Of a stretch of DNA of 64,000 nucleotides, positions 1 to 8,399 are shown one piece after another. The position numbers and the translations under genes were made by a program. Source of the stretch: Streptomyces fumigatiscleroticus (GTDB lineage Bacteria > Actinomycetota > Actinomycetes > Streptomycetales > Streptomycetaceae); NCBI RefSeq assembly GCF_014647975.1, contig NZ_BMQF01000001.1, positions 186,001-250,000 on the forward strand, read 5' to 3'. The notes under the pieces were generated by a model that saw only the letters and a program-made list of their open reading frames with translations, was not told the DNA's origin and searched no databases. The first letter of the stretch is position 1; each line of letters starts with the position of its first letter.

Positions 1-210
1 CGGCACCAGACGCCGCTCGACGGTGCCCCTGTTCACCAGGCTCACCTCGTGCGGCCTGACCACCACCAGCCGGTCGGGCCGGCCGTTGCGCTGCCAGGCG
101 GCGACGTCGGGGTCGCCGGCCGCGCCCGCGGCGGGCGCGGCCAGGACACCGCACACCAGGGCGGAGGCGAGGGCGGCCACGGCCGCCGTGAGGTGCCGTA
201 AGCCCTTCAC
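1..210 (-). CDS. Exported protein, 5' end only (runs off left edge)
   Basis: The first 70 codons are visible. They start with GTG at 210, which overlaps the TGA stop of the upstream glycosyltransferase gene (GTGA), so the gene is the last visible member of a UDP-sugar dehydrogenase-glycosyltransferase operon. Residues 1-30 form a classical signal peptide: a short basic start, an Ala/Val/Leu-rich core and an Ala-rich cleavage region. The mature part begins about residue 33 and is not recognised. Codon 4 is TTA, the rare leucine codon read only by the bldA tRNA in Streptomyces and the only in-frame TTA I noticed in the larger genes of this window. From context the product probably acts outside the cell on the polysaccharide made by its neighbours, for example as a beta-helix epimerase or lyase. 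That role is inference only. Confidence 0.7.
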   Translation of the reverse strand, partial: MKGLRHLTAAVAALASALVCGVLAAPAAGAAGDPDVAAWQRNGRPDRLVVVRPHEVSLVNRGTVERRLVP

Positions 211-1451
211 GCCCCCACCTCCGTCCCGGTGGCCTCCTGGGCCGGTGGAGCGGAGGTGCGGACGGCGACGCCGCCCACCACACCCACCTCGCGCGTCAGC
301 CAGCGCTGCCGGCGGATGGTCAGCAGCGCGCAGATCTTCACCACGGCCATCGCGAAGGAGACGAGGACGAAGCCGGGCACCAGGAAGACCGACGACGGCC
401 GCCGGACCAGATGCGGAAGGATCTTCATGGACCGGCTCACCCACCACCAGACCGCCAGGCAGCTGACGAAGAACCAGTCGCCGTGCAGGATCGCGTACGT
501 CATGTACACCGGTGACAGCAGCAGGGTGAAGCTGCTGACGCCCTTGTCGGCCATGGTGAAGGCGAGGAACGGGTGGCGCCGGATCCAGGGCCGGGACAGC
601 GCCCGCAGATCCGATCTCCAGGTGTTGCGGGCCCATCGCAGTCGCTGCTTGAGGAAGATCCGCAGCGTGCCCGGGAAGGTGGACCAGACCCGGGCGGAGC
701 GCTGCATGTAGGTGCGGTGACCGCGCTCGAGGATCAGCGTGGTCAGCCGCTTGTCGTCCCCCGACATGCACGGCACGCCCATGAACGTCTCGTTCATGAA
801 GTCCTCGGAGATCTCCAGCAGCAGTTCGCGCCGGTAGACGGCGGTCCGGCCGGAGAGGCAGGAGACCGCCCGCCCCATGACGGTCTGCGCCGCGTTCTCG
901 TCGAAGTACCGATAGTCCAGGAACATGTCGTTGACGCGCTGGAGGAACCCCTTGGGGTTGTAGACGTTCTGCCGGGTGCCCACTCCGCCGACCCGGGGGT
1001 CGGCGAAGGGCTTGCAGACCTCGGCGGCCACGTCCTCGGCCCAGATCGTGTCGGAGTCGACCAGCGCCACCAGCTCCGTGGAGCACGCCTCCCAGCCGCG
1101 GCGCAGCGCGTCGCGCTTGCCGGGTACGTCGGTGATCACGACCGTGACCGGATAGCGCGCCGCGATCTCCTGGCACGCGGTGTCGGTGACGTCGATGACC
1201 AGCACGACTTCCTCGACGTCGTTGGCCAGCCACGACTCGATCGCGTGGGCGAAGATCTCGGGATCCTCCTGGTACACGGGGACCACGACGCTCAGCGGCA
1301 GCCGGAAGTCGTTCCTGACCTGCCGGTAGAGCGCCGCGGGGATGCGCCGCACCAGCCAGCATCCCCAGCGCACCAGCCCCAGGATGCCCAGGGGCAGATA
1401 GACGAGGTAGTAGCGGAAGTCGTAGAAGGCGTTGTCCAGGAGTGCGTTCAT
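207..1451 (-). CDS. GT2 processive glycosyltransferase, hyaluronan/chitin synthase-like
   Basis: A 414-residue membrane glycosyltransferase. One hydrophobic segment lies at about residues 15-35. The GT2 catalytic domain follows, with the SVVVPVY strand at 54-60, the DxD-type metal site DSD at 132-134, the acceptor-site GDD at 231-233 and the processivity motif QRLRW at 269-273. Several C-terminal membrane segments complete it. This order is typical of synthases that polymerise a UDP-sugar and export the chain through the same protein. ATG 1451 was chosen because it gives a complete N-terminal membrane helix and lies 16 bp after the UDP-glucose dehydrogenase stop. An open frame extends further upstream, but it is inside that gene. 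The upstream dehydrogenase suggests a uronic-acid-containing polymer. The exact polymer cannot be told from sequence. Confidence 0.9.
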   Translation of the reverse strand: MNALLDNAFYDFRYYLVYLPLGILGLVRWGCWLVRRIPAALYRQVRNDFRLPLSVVVPVYQEDPEIFAHAIESWLANDVEEVVLVIDVTDTACQEIAARYPVTVVITDVPGKRDALRRGWEACSTELVALVDSDTIWAEDVAAEVCKPFADPRVGGVGTRQNVYNPKGFLQRVNDMFLDYRYFDENAAQTVMGRAVSCLSGRTAVYRRELLLEISEDFMNETFMGVPCMSGDDKRLTTLILERGHRTYMQRSARVWSTFPGTLRIFLKQRLRWARNTWRSDLRALSRPWIRRHPFLAFTMADKGVSSFTLLLSPVYMTYAILHGDWFFVSCLAVWWWVSRSMKILPHLVRRPSSVFLVPGFVLVSFAMAVVKICALLTIRRQRWLTREVGVVGGVAVRTSAPPAQEATGTEVGA

Positions 1452-1467
1452 GGCCGCCGGATCTCGC

Positions 1468-2376
1468 TCAGGCGAACCGGCCGGCGGTGGCCGCGTCGTC
1501 CGCGCGGTCGTCCACCGCGGTACGGTCCGCCAGTACGTCGTTGACCCGGACCACGGCCCGCAGCAGCGGCATGTCCAGGCCGATGGAGTCGGCGAGACCC
1601 AGGAAGCCCTTGGTGTCCTTGGGCAGGCAGACACCGCCGTACGGAGCGCCGCCCCGGATGCCGTAGCGCGGGTTGTAGGAGCCTTCGGCGGAGCGGGCCA
1701 CGGTCTCCGCGATGGGGTCGAGATCGAGGCCGAGCGCCTGGCTGACCAGCCACATCTCGTTCCAGAAGCTGATCTTCGTGGCGTTGAAGATGTTGTGGGC
1801 GCACTTGACCATCTCGGCGGCGGCCGGGTCGCTGAAGGTGCGCAGCTCCCCGCCGAACGGCGCGAGCAGGGCGCTGAGCCGCTCCACGGTGCGGACACTG
1901 CGGGAGGCGATCACGGTCATCCAGGGGTGCATGAAGTCCTCGACCGCGGAGGCGGCGCGCAGGAACTCGGGGTTGCTGGCGAGTGTGAAGTCCTCGCCCA
2001 GCGTCTTGCCCGAGTGCTTCTCCAGCAGCGGTTGCACCAGTCCCTCGGTGGTGCCCGGCGGAACGGTGCTCCGCACGACCACGACAGGTGTTCCGGAGGC
2101 CGTCGCCAGCGCCTTGCCGACCGCGGCCGTCCCGTCCTCGAACGCCGAGAGGTCGTAACGGTGTCCCTCGTTCGGCGTGGGCAGGGTGAGGAAAACGAAC
2201 GAGTCCGGTTCGTCCTCCAGATCCAACGTGTCCCGTGCGTCCAGCCCCTGGGAACGCAGATAGTCCAGCCGCCGGGGCAGGATGTCGATGAAGGTCACTT
2301 CGTGCCCCGCGTGCAGAAATCCCTTCCCGGTGGCCGTCCCGACGACGCCGGAACCCACGATGAATATACGAGCCAT
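1468..2376 (-). CDS. UDP-glucose/GDP-mannose dehydrogenase family protein lacking the C-terminal domain
   Basis: This family oxidises a nucleotide sugar to the uronic acid with 2 NAD+. The 302-residue product has the NAD-binding glycine motif GSGVVGTATG at 8-17, the PEFLR segment at 136-140, a conserved Lys at 191 and the catalytic Cys250 in GGVCLPKDT. Family members are usually 430-450 residues. This one ends about 50 residues after the catalytic Cys, so the C-terminal UDP-binding domain is missing. The only sequence between its stop and the glycosyltransferase start is 16 bp, so the domain is not hidden in another frame there. ATG 2376 is preceded by an AAAGG box. It may supply a UDP-uronate to the neighbouring synthase, but whether the short form is active is unclear. 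Confidence 0.85.
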   Translation of the reverse strand: MARIFIVGSGVVGTATGKGFLHAGHEVTFIDILPRRLDYLRSQGLDARDTLDLEDEPDSFVFLTLPTPNEGHRYDLSAFEDGTAAVGKALATASGTPVVVVRSTVPPGTTEGLVQPLLEKHSGKTLGEDFTLASNPEFLRAASAVEDFMHPWMTVIASRSVRTVERLSALLAPFGGELRTFSDPAAAEMVKCAHNIFNATKISFWNEMWLVSQALGLDLDPIAETVARSAEGSYNPRYGIRGGAPYGGVCLPKDTKGFLGLADSIGLDMPLLRAVVRVNDVLADRTAVDDRADDAATAGRFA

Positions 2377-2404
2377 ATTGCAGGCCTTTCGTCGAGTGTG
2401 CGCA

Positions 2405-2427
2405 CTACCGCGACCCTCACGCGGTAG
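2405..2427 (-). promoter_or_regulatory. Perfect 8-bp inverted repeat upstream of the UDP-glucose dehydrogenase gene
   Basis: CTACCGCG at 2405-2412 and CGCGGTAG at 2420-2427 are separated by 7 bp and lie 29 bp upstream of the minus-strand ATG at 2376. The dyad could be an operator or a hairpin in the mRNA leader. A weak TTGTTT box just upstream on the minus strand could be a -35 element. No regulator is obvious nearby. Confidence 0.4.
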
Positions 2428-3220
2428 AAACAACGGATGCGGGGCGTTTCGATCCGGGCCGCTCCGAGCGAAATCGGGCGGCACTACGGAAAGAATGCTC
2501 CGCCTACCGAAAGGCATCGCGGACGGCGCCGCGGAAGGCACCGTGAACGGCGCCGGCATCGGCCTCTCCCCCCTGTTTCCGCCCGGTCGCGCGACCGACG
2601 ACGACCGGTGCATCAGGTCCCGTAAGACCTGTTCACAGCGTGTCCACTGCCCGTGCGGCATCCACCCGGACAGCATCCGGGCAGGCCACTGACGGACAGG
2701 GCCGTATCACTGCGGACCCCCCCTCAACGCCCCCTCCACGGTCTCGCGCGAACTACCGACCGCGTGACCGCCGATGCACGACCCTACAGAAGCCTCTGCG
2801 CACAGCGGTCCGATATCGCCTTTCCTCGCCGGCCACGCTCCACAGGTCCCGGCGCGGGGCAACAGGCGCCCCTGCCCTGCGGAAAAGGAATTACGGACGA
2901 GTAGGAAGAGCGGTGGGTCACGCCGCCCGTCCGGGCCCGTACCGCGTCGTGCGGATGCCCGGCTGCGCATGACGAGCATTTACGTGACCGGCCCGCCGGT
3001 AAAGCGCCGGGAGGAGAATGGCCAAAAGCACCGGCTTGGCATGGTGCGGACAATCATCAGAAGGCATGGACAATGAACCGCAGACACAACTACCAGAAAG
3101 AAGTGAGAACGTCATCGGGAACCGATTGCGTCACGGCAGTCCCGGAAAGCGGAGCACGCACCTTCCGGCACCTATGTCACACCGGACGCGGAGAAGGGCG
3201 GCCGGGCCCGTGGACGCGTC
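2428..3220. other. Intergenic region without a supported gene
   Basis: About 800 bp between the dehydrogenase gene and the terminator of the exporter gene. Base composition is visibly lower in GC than the neighbours. Open frames are short and lack streptomycete codon preference. A GGAGGAG box precedes ATG 3018 on the plus strand, but that frame runs into the terminator and the antisense of the exporter gene. A small CCCGGA/TCCGGG dyad lies at 2665-2681. The region presumably carries the promoter and leader of the exopolysaccharide operon. Confidence 0.6.
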
Positions 3221-3252
3221 GAGCCGGCGAGGCCCAGGGGCCTCGCCGGCTC
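3221..3252 (-). terminator. Hairpin terminator after the MFS exporter gene
   Basis: A perfect 14-bp stem (3221-3234 with 3239-3252) has a 4-base loop. It lies 23 bp beyond the stop of the minus-strand exporter gene. There is no U-run, as usual in Streptomyces. Confidence 0.8.
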
Positions 3253-3274
3253 GATTCCGTACGGTCCAGCGCTG

Positions 3275-4864
3275 TCAGTGGGCGAGCCCGGCGGGCGCCC
3301 CCGACTCCTCCTCCGCCCGGCGCTGGAGCGCCGTCGTGGTCTTCAGCGGCTTCTCCTTGATGAACAGCACGGCGATCAGCGCGACCACCGCGAAGGGCAC
3401 CGCCATCAGGAACAGGTCGCCGGTGGCCACGCCGTAGGCGTGCTCCACGATGCCCTTGACCGGCTCGGGCAGGGTGCCGACGTCCGGCACCGCACCGTCG
3501 CTGCCGCCGGCGGCGGCCCCGCCCCCGGCGGCGGACAGGCCCGCCATCCCCTTGGCGATCTCGTCGGCCACCCGGTTGGCCAGCACCGCGCCCAGGACGC
3601 TGGTGCCGACGGTGCCGCCGAGGCTGCGGAAGAAGGACAGGGTGGAGGTGGCGGCGCCCAGCTCATGGGCGGGGACGTCGTTCTGCGCGGCCAGCACCAG
3701 GTTCTGCATCAGCATGCCGACGCCGATGCCGAGTACGGCCATGTAGCAGCTGAGCAGCCCGAAGCCGGTCTCGGAGTCCAGCAGGGAGAGCAGACCGAGC
3801 CCCGCGGTCATCACCACGCCGCCGGCGACCAGGAACGCCTTCCAGCGCCCGGTGCGGCTGATGATCTGCCCGGCCACGGTGGAGGAGACCAGCAGACCGC
3901 CGATCATCGGCAGGCTCATCAGTCCGGCGACCGTGGGCGACTTGCCGAGGGCGACCTGGAAGTACTGGGCGAGGAAGACCGAGCCGGCGAACATCGCCAG
4001 ACCGACGAAGAAGCTGGCCACGGTGGCGAGCGTGACGGTGCGGTTGCGGAAGACGGTGAGCGGGATGACCGGCTCGGCCGCCCGCGACTCCACGAAGACG
4101 GCCGCCAGCAGCAGCACGGCACCGGTGCCGGTGAGCGCGGCGGTCTGCCAGGACGCCCAGTCGAACTCGTTGCCGGCGAGCGAGGTCCAGATCAGCAGGG
4201 CGCAGACACCGGCGACGATGAGGAAGGCGCCCAGCCAGTCGATCCGCACCTCGCGGCGCACGGTCGGCAGCCGCAGCGTGCGCTGGAGGATGGCGATGGC
4301 GGCCAGGGCGAAGGGGACGCCGATGAAGAAGCACCAGCGCCAGCCCAGCCAGTCCGTGTCCACCAGCACACCGCCGACCAGCGGGCCCGCGACGGTGCCG
4401 ACGGCGAAGACCGCGCCGAAGATGCCGCCGTAGCGGCCCAGGTCGCGCGGCGGGATGACCGCGGCCATGACCACCTGGGCGAGGGCGGTGAGCCCGCCCG
4501 CGCCGATGCCCTGGATGACCCGGCTGACGATCAGCAGGCCGACGCCGTGCGAGAAGCCGGCCACCAGGGAGCCGACGACGAAGAGGCTGAGCGAGAGCTG
4601 GAGCAGCAGCTTCTGGTTGAACAGGTCGGAGAGCTTGCCCCACAGCGGCACGGTGGCCGTCATGGCCAGCAGTTCGGCGGTCACCACCCAGGTGTAGGAG
4701 GACTGGCTGGCGCCGAGGTCGGCGATGATCCGGGGCAGGGCGTTGGAGACGATCGTGCCCGCCAGGATGGCGACGAACATGCCGGCCATCAGGCCGGACA
4801 TCGCCTGAAGTATCTGACGGGATTGCATCTGGGCAGGAGGCGCCTCGGCGCTCACAGCACTCAC
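3275..4864 (-). CDS. MFS exporter, DHA2 (EmrB/QacA) family, 14 TM
   Basis: A 529-residue proton-driven multidrug exporter of the inner membrane. The translation shows about 14 hydrophobic segments. The family signature appears after TM2 (LWGKLSDLFNQK, with the G-x-L-x-D core). A second conserved stretch, GAVFAVGTVAGPLVGG, marks motif C of antiporters. The C-terminus is a basic cytoplasmic tail. A Gly/Ala-rich external loop lies near residues 435-455. The gene lies 34 bp downstream of a TetR-family regulator on the same strand, so the two are probably co-transcribed and the regulator probably controls exporter expression. The substrate cannot be predicted. Confidence 0.93.
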   Translation of the reverse strand: MSAVSAEAPPAQMQSRQILQAMSGLMAGMFVAILAGTIVSNALPRIIADLGASQSSYTWVVTAELLAMTATVPLWGKLSDLFNQKLLLQLSLSLFVVGSLVAGFSHGVGLLIVSRVIQGIGAGGLTALAQVVMAAVIPPRDLGRYGGIFGAVFAVGTVAGPLVGGVLVDTDWLGWRWCFFIGVPFALAAIAILQRTLRLPTVRREVRIDWLGAFLIVAGVCALLIWTSLAGNEFDWASWQTAALTGTGAVLLLAAVFVESRAAEPVIPLTVFRNRTVTLATVASFFVGLAMFAGSVFLAQYFQVALGKSPTVAGLMSLPMIGGLLVSSTVAGQIISRTGRWKAFLVAGGVVMTAGLGLLSLLDSETGFGLLSCYMAVLGIGVGMLMQNLVLAAQNDVPAHELGAATSTLSFFRSLGGTVGTSVLGAVLANRVADEIAKGMAGLSAAGGGAAAGGSDGAVPDVGTLPEPVKGIVEHAYGVATGDLFLMAVPFAVVALIAVLFIKEKPLKTTTALQRRAEEESGAPAGLAH

Positions 4865-4898
4865 GGGTGATCCTTCGAAGGACGGGGAAACGCGCGGT

Positions 4899-5531
4899 TC
4901 AGGACTCGTCGACCGGGTGGGCGAGACCCGCGGCGAGCTGGTCGAAGACCTGGTGGAAGATGTCGGGGAACGCCTCGGTGCCGCTGTGCTCGTACCACTG
5001 CGTCATCGCGACCCGGGTCGCGGCGGCGCTGAGCGAGGCCAGCAGCCAGGCGTAGAGCTGGGCCCGGGGACCGTCGCGGCCCTGGTCCCGGAGCCGGGCG
5101 GTGAACGCCTCGGCGAGTGCCCGTTCCTCCTCGGCCTGGAGTGAGAGCAGCCGGGAGGTCAGCTCCGGGGAGCGGGAGAGCACCAGGGCGACCAGGGACC
5201 ACAGTTCGCGGTCCAGCTCCATTCCGGCGATCTGCTCGGCCATGGCGTCCCGCAGGACGTCCAGCGCGGAGCGTTCGGCCGGGGCCTCGCGCACCGCCTG
5301 CCGGATGCGCTCCCCCACCTCCGGGTCGGACATGACGAAAGCGTCCTCGCGGCTGCGGAAGTAGTTGAAGAACGTCCGCGGCGAGACTCCGGCGCGTTCG
5401 CTGATCGCCTCCACCGTCACCTGCTGGGCGCCGTGTTCCGCCGCCAGCCGCACCGCGGCCTCGAACAGAGCGTGCCGGGTCGCCTGCTTCTTCTTCTCCC
5501 GCAGTCCGGCAGGACGCTCCCTCTCCACCAT
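4899..5531 (-). CDS. TetR-family transcriptional regulator
   Basis: A 210-residue repressor-type protein. Basic residues at 9-20 precede the TetR helix-turn-helix at about 25-60 (VTVEAISERAGVSPRTFFNY), followed by an all-helical ligand-binding and dimerisation domain. It is the first gene of a two-gene unit with the DHA2 exporter, the usual arrangement for a drug-responsive repressor. ATG 5531 was chosen because a promoter-like pair lies immediately upstream and would place the transcription start at about the ATG, so the mRNA may be leaderless. An upstream extension of the frame has no typical codon pattern. Binding to its own promoter is inferred from repeats there. Confidence 0.9.
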   Translation of the reverse strand: MVERERPAGLREKKKQATRHALFEAAVRLAAEHGAQQVTVEAISERAGVSPRTFFNYFRSREDAFVMSDPEVGERIRQAVREAPAERSALDVLRDAMAEQIAGMELDRELWSLVALVLSRSPELTSRLLSLQAEEERALAEAFTARLRDQGRDGPRAQLYAWLLASLSAAATRVAMTQWYEHSGTEAFPDIFHQVFDQLAAGLAHPVDES

Positions 5532-5534
5532 CCC

Positions 5535-5567
5535 TGCACAGTAATGAAAAAATGCACAGCCATGCAA
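5535..5567 (-). promoter_or_regulatory. Predicted promoter and repeat operator of the tetR-exporter unit
   Basis: On the minus strand TTGCAT (5562-5567) and TACTGT (5538-5543) are spaced by 18 bp, giving a predicted start at about 5531, the ATG itself. Two direct copies of TGCACAG (plus-strand reading) lie at 5535-5541 and 5553-5559, on the -10 element and in the spacer. They are candidate binding sites for the TetR protein. Confidence 0.5.
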
Positions 5568-5692
5568 GATCGCTGGTCGGCGGTCCCTTCTCCGACCCGT
5601 ACGGATCAGTCCGGCACGCCGGGAGCGGCCCGGTGCCCGACCCTGGAAGCGAGCCGGCGGCCCCGCCCGGCACGGAGGAGAGACAGCATCCG

Positions 5693-5728
5693 ATGACCGC
5701 GCACGGCCACCACGCCCCCGGGTCATGA
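5693..5728 (+). CDS. Possible 11-residue leader peptide overlapping the GH15 start
   Basis: A strong GGAGGAG box at 5674-5680 precedes ATG 5693, which opens an 11-codon frame (MTAHGHHAPGS) whose TGA overlaps the ATG of the GH15 gene (ATGA). The GH15 ATG itself has no good ribosome binding site, so translation may be coupled through this short frame. It is not proven to be translated. Confidence 0.35.
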   Translation: MTAHGHHAPGS

Positions 5729-7743
5729 CCGCCGCGGAGCCCGCCCGGGAGGAGACGGCGGCCACGGTCGCGGACGACGGGTGTCCGCCGCTCGGCGAGT
5801 ACGCCTTCCTGTCCGACTGCCGTACCGCCGCGCTGATCGGCCCGGACGGTGCCGTGGAGTGGATGTGCGCTCCCCGCTTCGACTCCCCCAGCGTCTTCGC
5901 GCGGCTGCTCGACCGGCGCGTCGGCGGGGCCTGGGAGCTGACCGTCGACGGTGCGGCGGGACCGTCCGGGCGGTGCTACGCCGACGACACCTTCGTCCTG
6001 GTGAGCCGCTGGACCACACCGTCGGGCACGGCCGTGGCCCACGACTTCCTCGCCGCCCGCCCGGCGGACGGCGACGACCCCCGCGGCATCCTGCCCGCCG
6101 GGGCACTGGTGCGGCTGGTGCGCTGCGAGCGCGGCCGGGTGACGGTCCGCCACCGTATCGGCGCCCGGCCCGACTACGCCCGGCCCGACTACGCCCGGCG
6201 GGACGCGCGGTGGCACCGGGACGGCGACGCGCTGGTGGAGCGGGACGGCGGCATGCGGCTGACGGCCGCCGTGCACGGCGACGCGGACACGGACGGTTCG
6301 CCGCGGGTGGCCGAGGACGGCGGTGCGACGGCGGAGGCCACCCTGCGCCAGGGCGCGACCCTGGCCGTGGCGCTCGCCCGCGCCGGTGAGCAGGACGGCC
6401 CGCCGGCCGCCCGCGACGCGCCGGTGCTGCTGCGCAGGACGCTGGACGCCTGGCGCGCCTGGTGCACCGCCGGCCGGCCCTACCGGGGATACGGCGCGGA
6501 ACGGGTGCGGCGCAGCGCGCTCGTCCTGCGGGCCCTGATGTACAACGGCGCCGACGGCAGCGGCGGCGTCGGAGGCGTCGACGGCGGGCTCGTCGCGGCC
6601 CCGACGACCTCCCTGCCGGAGTGGCCCGGCGGTACCCGCAACTGGGACTACCGGCATGTGTGGCACCGGGACGCCGCGCTGATCGTGCTCGTCCTGCTGC
6701 GCCTGGGCCACCGGGCCGAGGCCGGCGCGTATCTGCGTGCCCTGCTGCGGCACTGCACCGCGTCGCGCGGCCTGCTCACCCCGATGCTGGCCGTCGACGG
6801 CTCCACCGGCCGTGCCGAGCGGATCCTGGACCACCTCGACGGCTACCTCGGCTCACGGCCGGTGCGCCACGGGAACGACGCCCACCAGCAGCGCCAGCTC
6901 GACGTCCACGGCCAGGTGCTGGACGCCGCGCTGGTCCACCAGCAGGCCGCGGGCGAAGAGGGCGGCGGGCTGGGGCCCGGCGAACTGGAGGCGCTGTTCG
7001 CGGTCGTCGACACGGTGTGCCACGAGTGGCAGGAACCGGACCACGGCATCTGGGAGATCAGGAACCGGCCCCGGCACTGGACGAGTTCGAAGCTGTACGC
7101 CTGGGTCTGCCTGGACCGCGGCATCCGGCTGGCCGGACTCACCGCCGAGGACCCGCCGCCGCGGTACGACATGTGGCACGAGGTGCGGGACCGGATCCGC
7201 GAGTCACTGCTGAGCGAGGGGTACGACGCGGTGGCGGGCGTCTTCACCCAGTCCTACGGCTCCGGCAACGCCGACGCGTCCCTTCTGCGTCTCTCCCTGC
7301 TCGGTTTCCTGCCCGGGGACGATCCCCGGGTGCTGGCGACCGTCGACCGGATCGACGCGGAACTCGGCGAGAACGGCTGGCTGGTGCACCGCTACGACCC
7401 GGAGGCCACCGACGACGGCATCGGGGAGCCGGAAGGCGGCTTCCTGCTCTGCTCCTTCGACATGGTGTCGGCGCTGGTGCTGGCGGGACGCCGCGAGGAG
7501 GCGCGGCGGCGGTTCGAGGCGCTGTGCGCCCGGGCGGGCCGGTTCGGTCTGTTCTCCGAGGAGATGACGGCGGACGGCACCCTGCTGGGCAACTATCCGC
7601 AGGCCTTCACCCATCTCGCCCTGATCGAGGCGGCGATGAACCTCGACGCCGCCGGGAACGAGGAGGAACTGCACGCGTGGGCGAACCGGTCCTGGCCCGC
7701 GAAGGACCCTAGGCGCAGGCCGGGCAGAGCCCCCGGTAGGTGA
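5725..7743 (+). CDS. GH15 family glycoside hydrolase (glucoamylase/trehalase-like)
   Basis: A 672-residue cytoplasmic enzyme with no signal peptide. The family hydrolyses terminal alpha-glucosides, and actinobacterial members include trehalases. The N-terminal part (about 20-230) is the beta-sandwich domain beginning PPLGEYAFLSD. The (alpha/alpha)6 barrel follows, with GGTRNWDYRHVWHRDA near 300-315. The predicted general acid is Glu444 (GIWEIR) and the general base Glu612 or Glu613 (FSEEM), followed by GNYPQAFTH. A 15-bp in-frame tandem duplication encodes ARPDY twice near residues 150-158. The 3' end overlaps the convergent Fur gene by 35 bp. The start at ATG 5725 is supported by the conserved N-terminus and a coupled leader frame. 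Confidence 0.9.
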   Translation: MTAAEPAREETAATVADDGCPPLGEYAFLSDCRTAALIGPDGAVEWMCAPRFDSPSVFARLLDRRVGGAWELTVDGAAGPSGRCYADDTFVLVSRWTTPSGTAVAHDFLAARPADGDDPRGILPAGALVRLVRCERGRVTVRHRIGARPDYARPDYARRDARWHRDGDALVERDGGMRLTAAVHGDADTDGSPRVAEDGGATAEATLRQGATLAVALARAGEQDGPPAARDAPVLLRRTLDAWRAWCTAGRPYRGYGAERVRRSALVLRALMYNGADGSGGVGGVDGGLVAAPTTSLPEWPGGTRNWDYRHVWHRDAALIVLVLLRLGHRAEAGAYLRALLRHCTASRGLLTPMLAVDGSTGRAERILDHLDGYLGSRPVRHGNDAHQQRQLDVHGQVLDAALVHQQAAGEEGGGLGPGELEALFAVVDTVCHEWQEPDHGIWEIRNRPRHWTSSKLYAWVCLDRGIRLAGLTAEDPPPRYDMWHEVRDRIRESLLSEGYDAVAGVFTQSYGSGNADASLLRLSLLGFLPGDDPRVLATVDRIDAELGENGWLVHRYDPEATDDGIGEPEGGFLLCSFDMVSALVLAGRREEARRRFEALCARAGRFGLFSEEMTADGTLLGNYPQAFTHLALIEAAMNLDAAGNEEELHAWANRSWPAKDPRRRPGRAPGR

Positions 7744-8119
7744 TCTGCACCTCGGACACCGTGAAGCCGAACCGTTCCCGCGCCGGGAGGCCGGCCAGCG
7801 GGTCGCCGGTCGGACGGACGTCGCGGATGGTGCCGCAGCCGGAGCACACCAGGTGCTGGTGCGGGCGGTGTGCGTTGGGGTCGTAACGCTTGGCCCGGCC
7901 GTCGGTGGAGACCTCCAGGACCTCGCCGAGGGCGACCAGTTCGCCCAGGGTGTTGTAGACCGTGGCCCGGGAGATCTCGGGGAGCCGCTGTGCCGCGCGG
8001 GCGTGCACCTCGTCGGCCGTGAGATGGACGTGGTCGCCGTCGAGGACCTCCGCAACGACGCGTCGCTGGGAGGTCACCCGCCAGCCACGCCCTCGCAATC
8101 GCTCCAGCAGGTCACTCAT
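7709..8119 (-). CDS. Fur-family regulator (peroxide/metal sensing, FurA/CatR type)
   Basis: A 136-residue zinc-containing repressor. The N-terminal winged helix covers about 1-80 (ISRATVYNTLGELV is the recognition region). The dimerisation domain has the metal site HRPHQHLVCSGCG at about 84-96 and a second CPAC at the C-terminus, giving two Cys pairs for structural zinc. It is divergent from katG, with 317 bp between starts. In Streptomyces, Fur homologues beside catalase-peroxidase genes repress them until oxidised, so that is the likely role here. An AGGTG box precedes the ATG. The usual actinobacterial order is furA-katG on one strand, and the divergent order resembles catR-catA. Confidence 0.92.
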   Translation of the reverse strand: MSDLLERLRGRGWRVTSQRRVVAEVLDGDHVHLTADEVHARAAQRLPEISRATVYNTLGELVALGEVLEVSTDGRAKRYDPNAHRPHQHLVCSGCGTIRDVRPTGDPLAGLPARERFGFTVSEVQITYRGLCPACA

Positions 8120-8207
8120 GTCGTTTCACCTATTCACGGTCAACGGGATGCCCGGAGTTTACCGCCAGATGTCCGGAATCCGATCGAATATGAGTTGAGC
8201 ATGCTTC

Positions 8208-8235
8208 TTGACCTGGACCGCGTCCATCGTAGGAT
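8208..8235 (+). promoter_or_regulatory. Predicted katG promoter
   Basis: TTGACC (8208-8213) and TAGGAT (8230-8235) are spaced by 16 bp, a good match to HrdB-type promoters. The predicted start is near 8242, leaving a leader of about 195 nt. Immediately upstream (8194-8209) a dyad centred on GCATGC is a candidate Fur-family site. Confidence 0.55.
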
Positions 8236-8316
8236 CGGTTCCGTCGATAGCCAAGGGACGGGAGACGCCGGCACGGCGGAGACGTCCAGGCCATCGCCTT
8301 CGGGAGGCGAGATCGC

Positions 8317-8399
8317 GTGGCTCCGTACTCCGCCCACTCGCGCACGAGATCCGAGCCGCTCCACGGCCTGTGCCCCGACCGCACCACCCCCTGCACGTT

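Noticed and set aside
3018..3437. Plus-strand frame with a good GGAGGAG box
   Set aside because: It reads through the exporter terminator and into the antisense of the exporter gene, with poor codon bias. It has no recognisable protein features.
3278..4870. Long open frame on the plus strand opposite the MFS exporter gene
   Set aside because: It is the mirror of a real gene. The translation is a low-complexity Gly/Asp/Gln/His/Arg mix without hydrophobic segments or motifs.
6165..6200. 15-bp tandem duplication in the GH15 gene as a possible mutation hot spot
   Set aside because: It is in frame, only two copies, outside the catalytic barrel, and expected by chance in GC-rich DNA.
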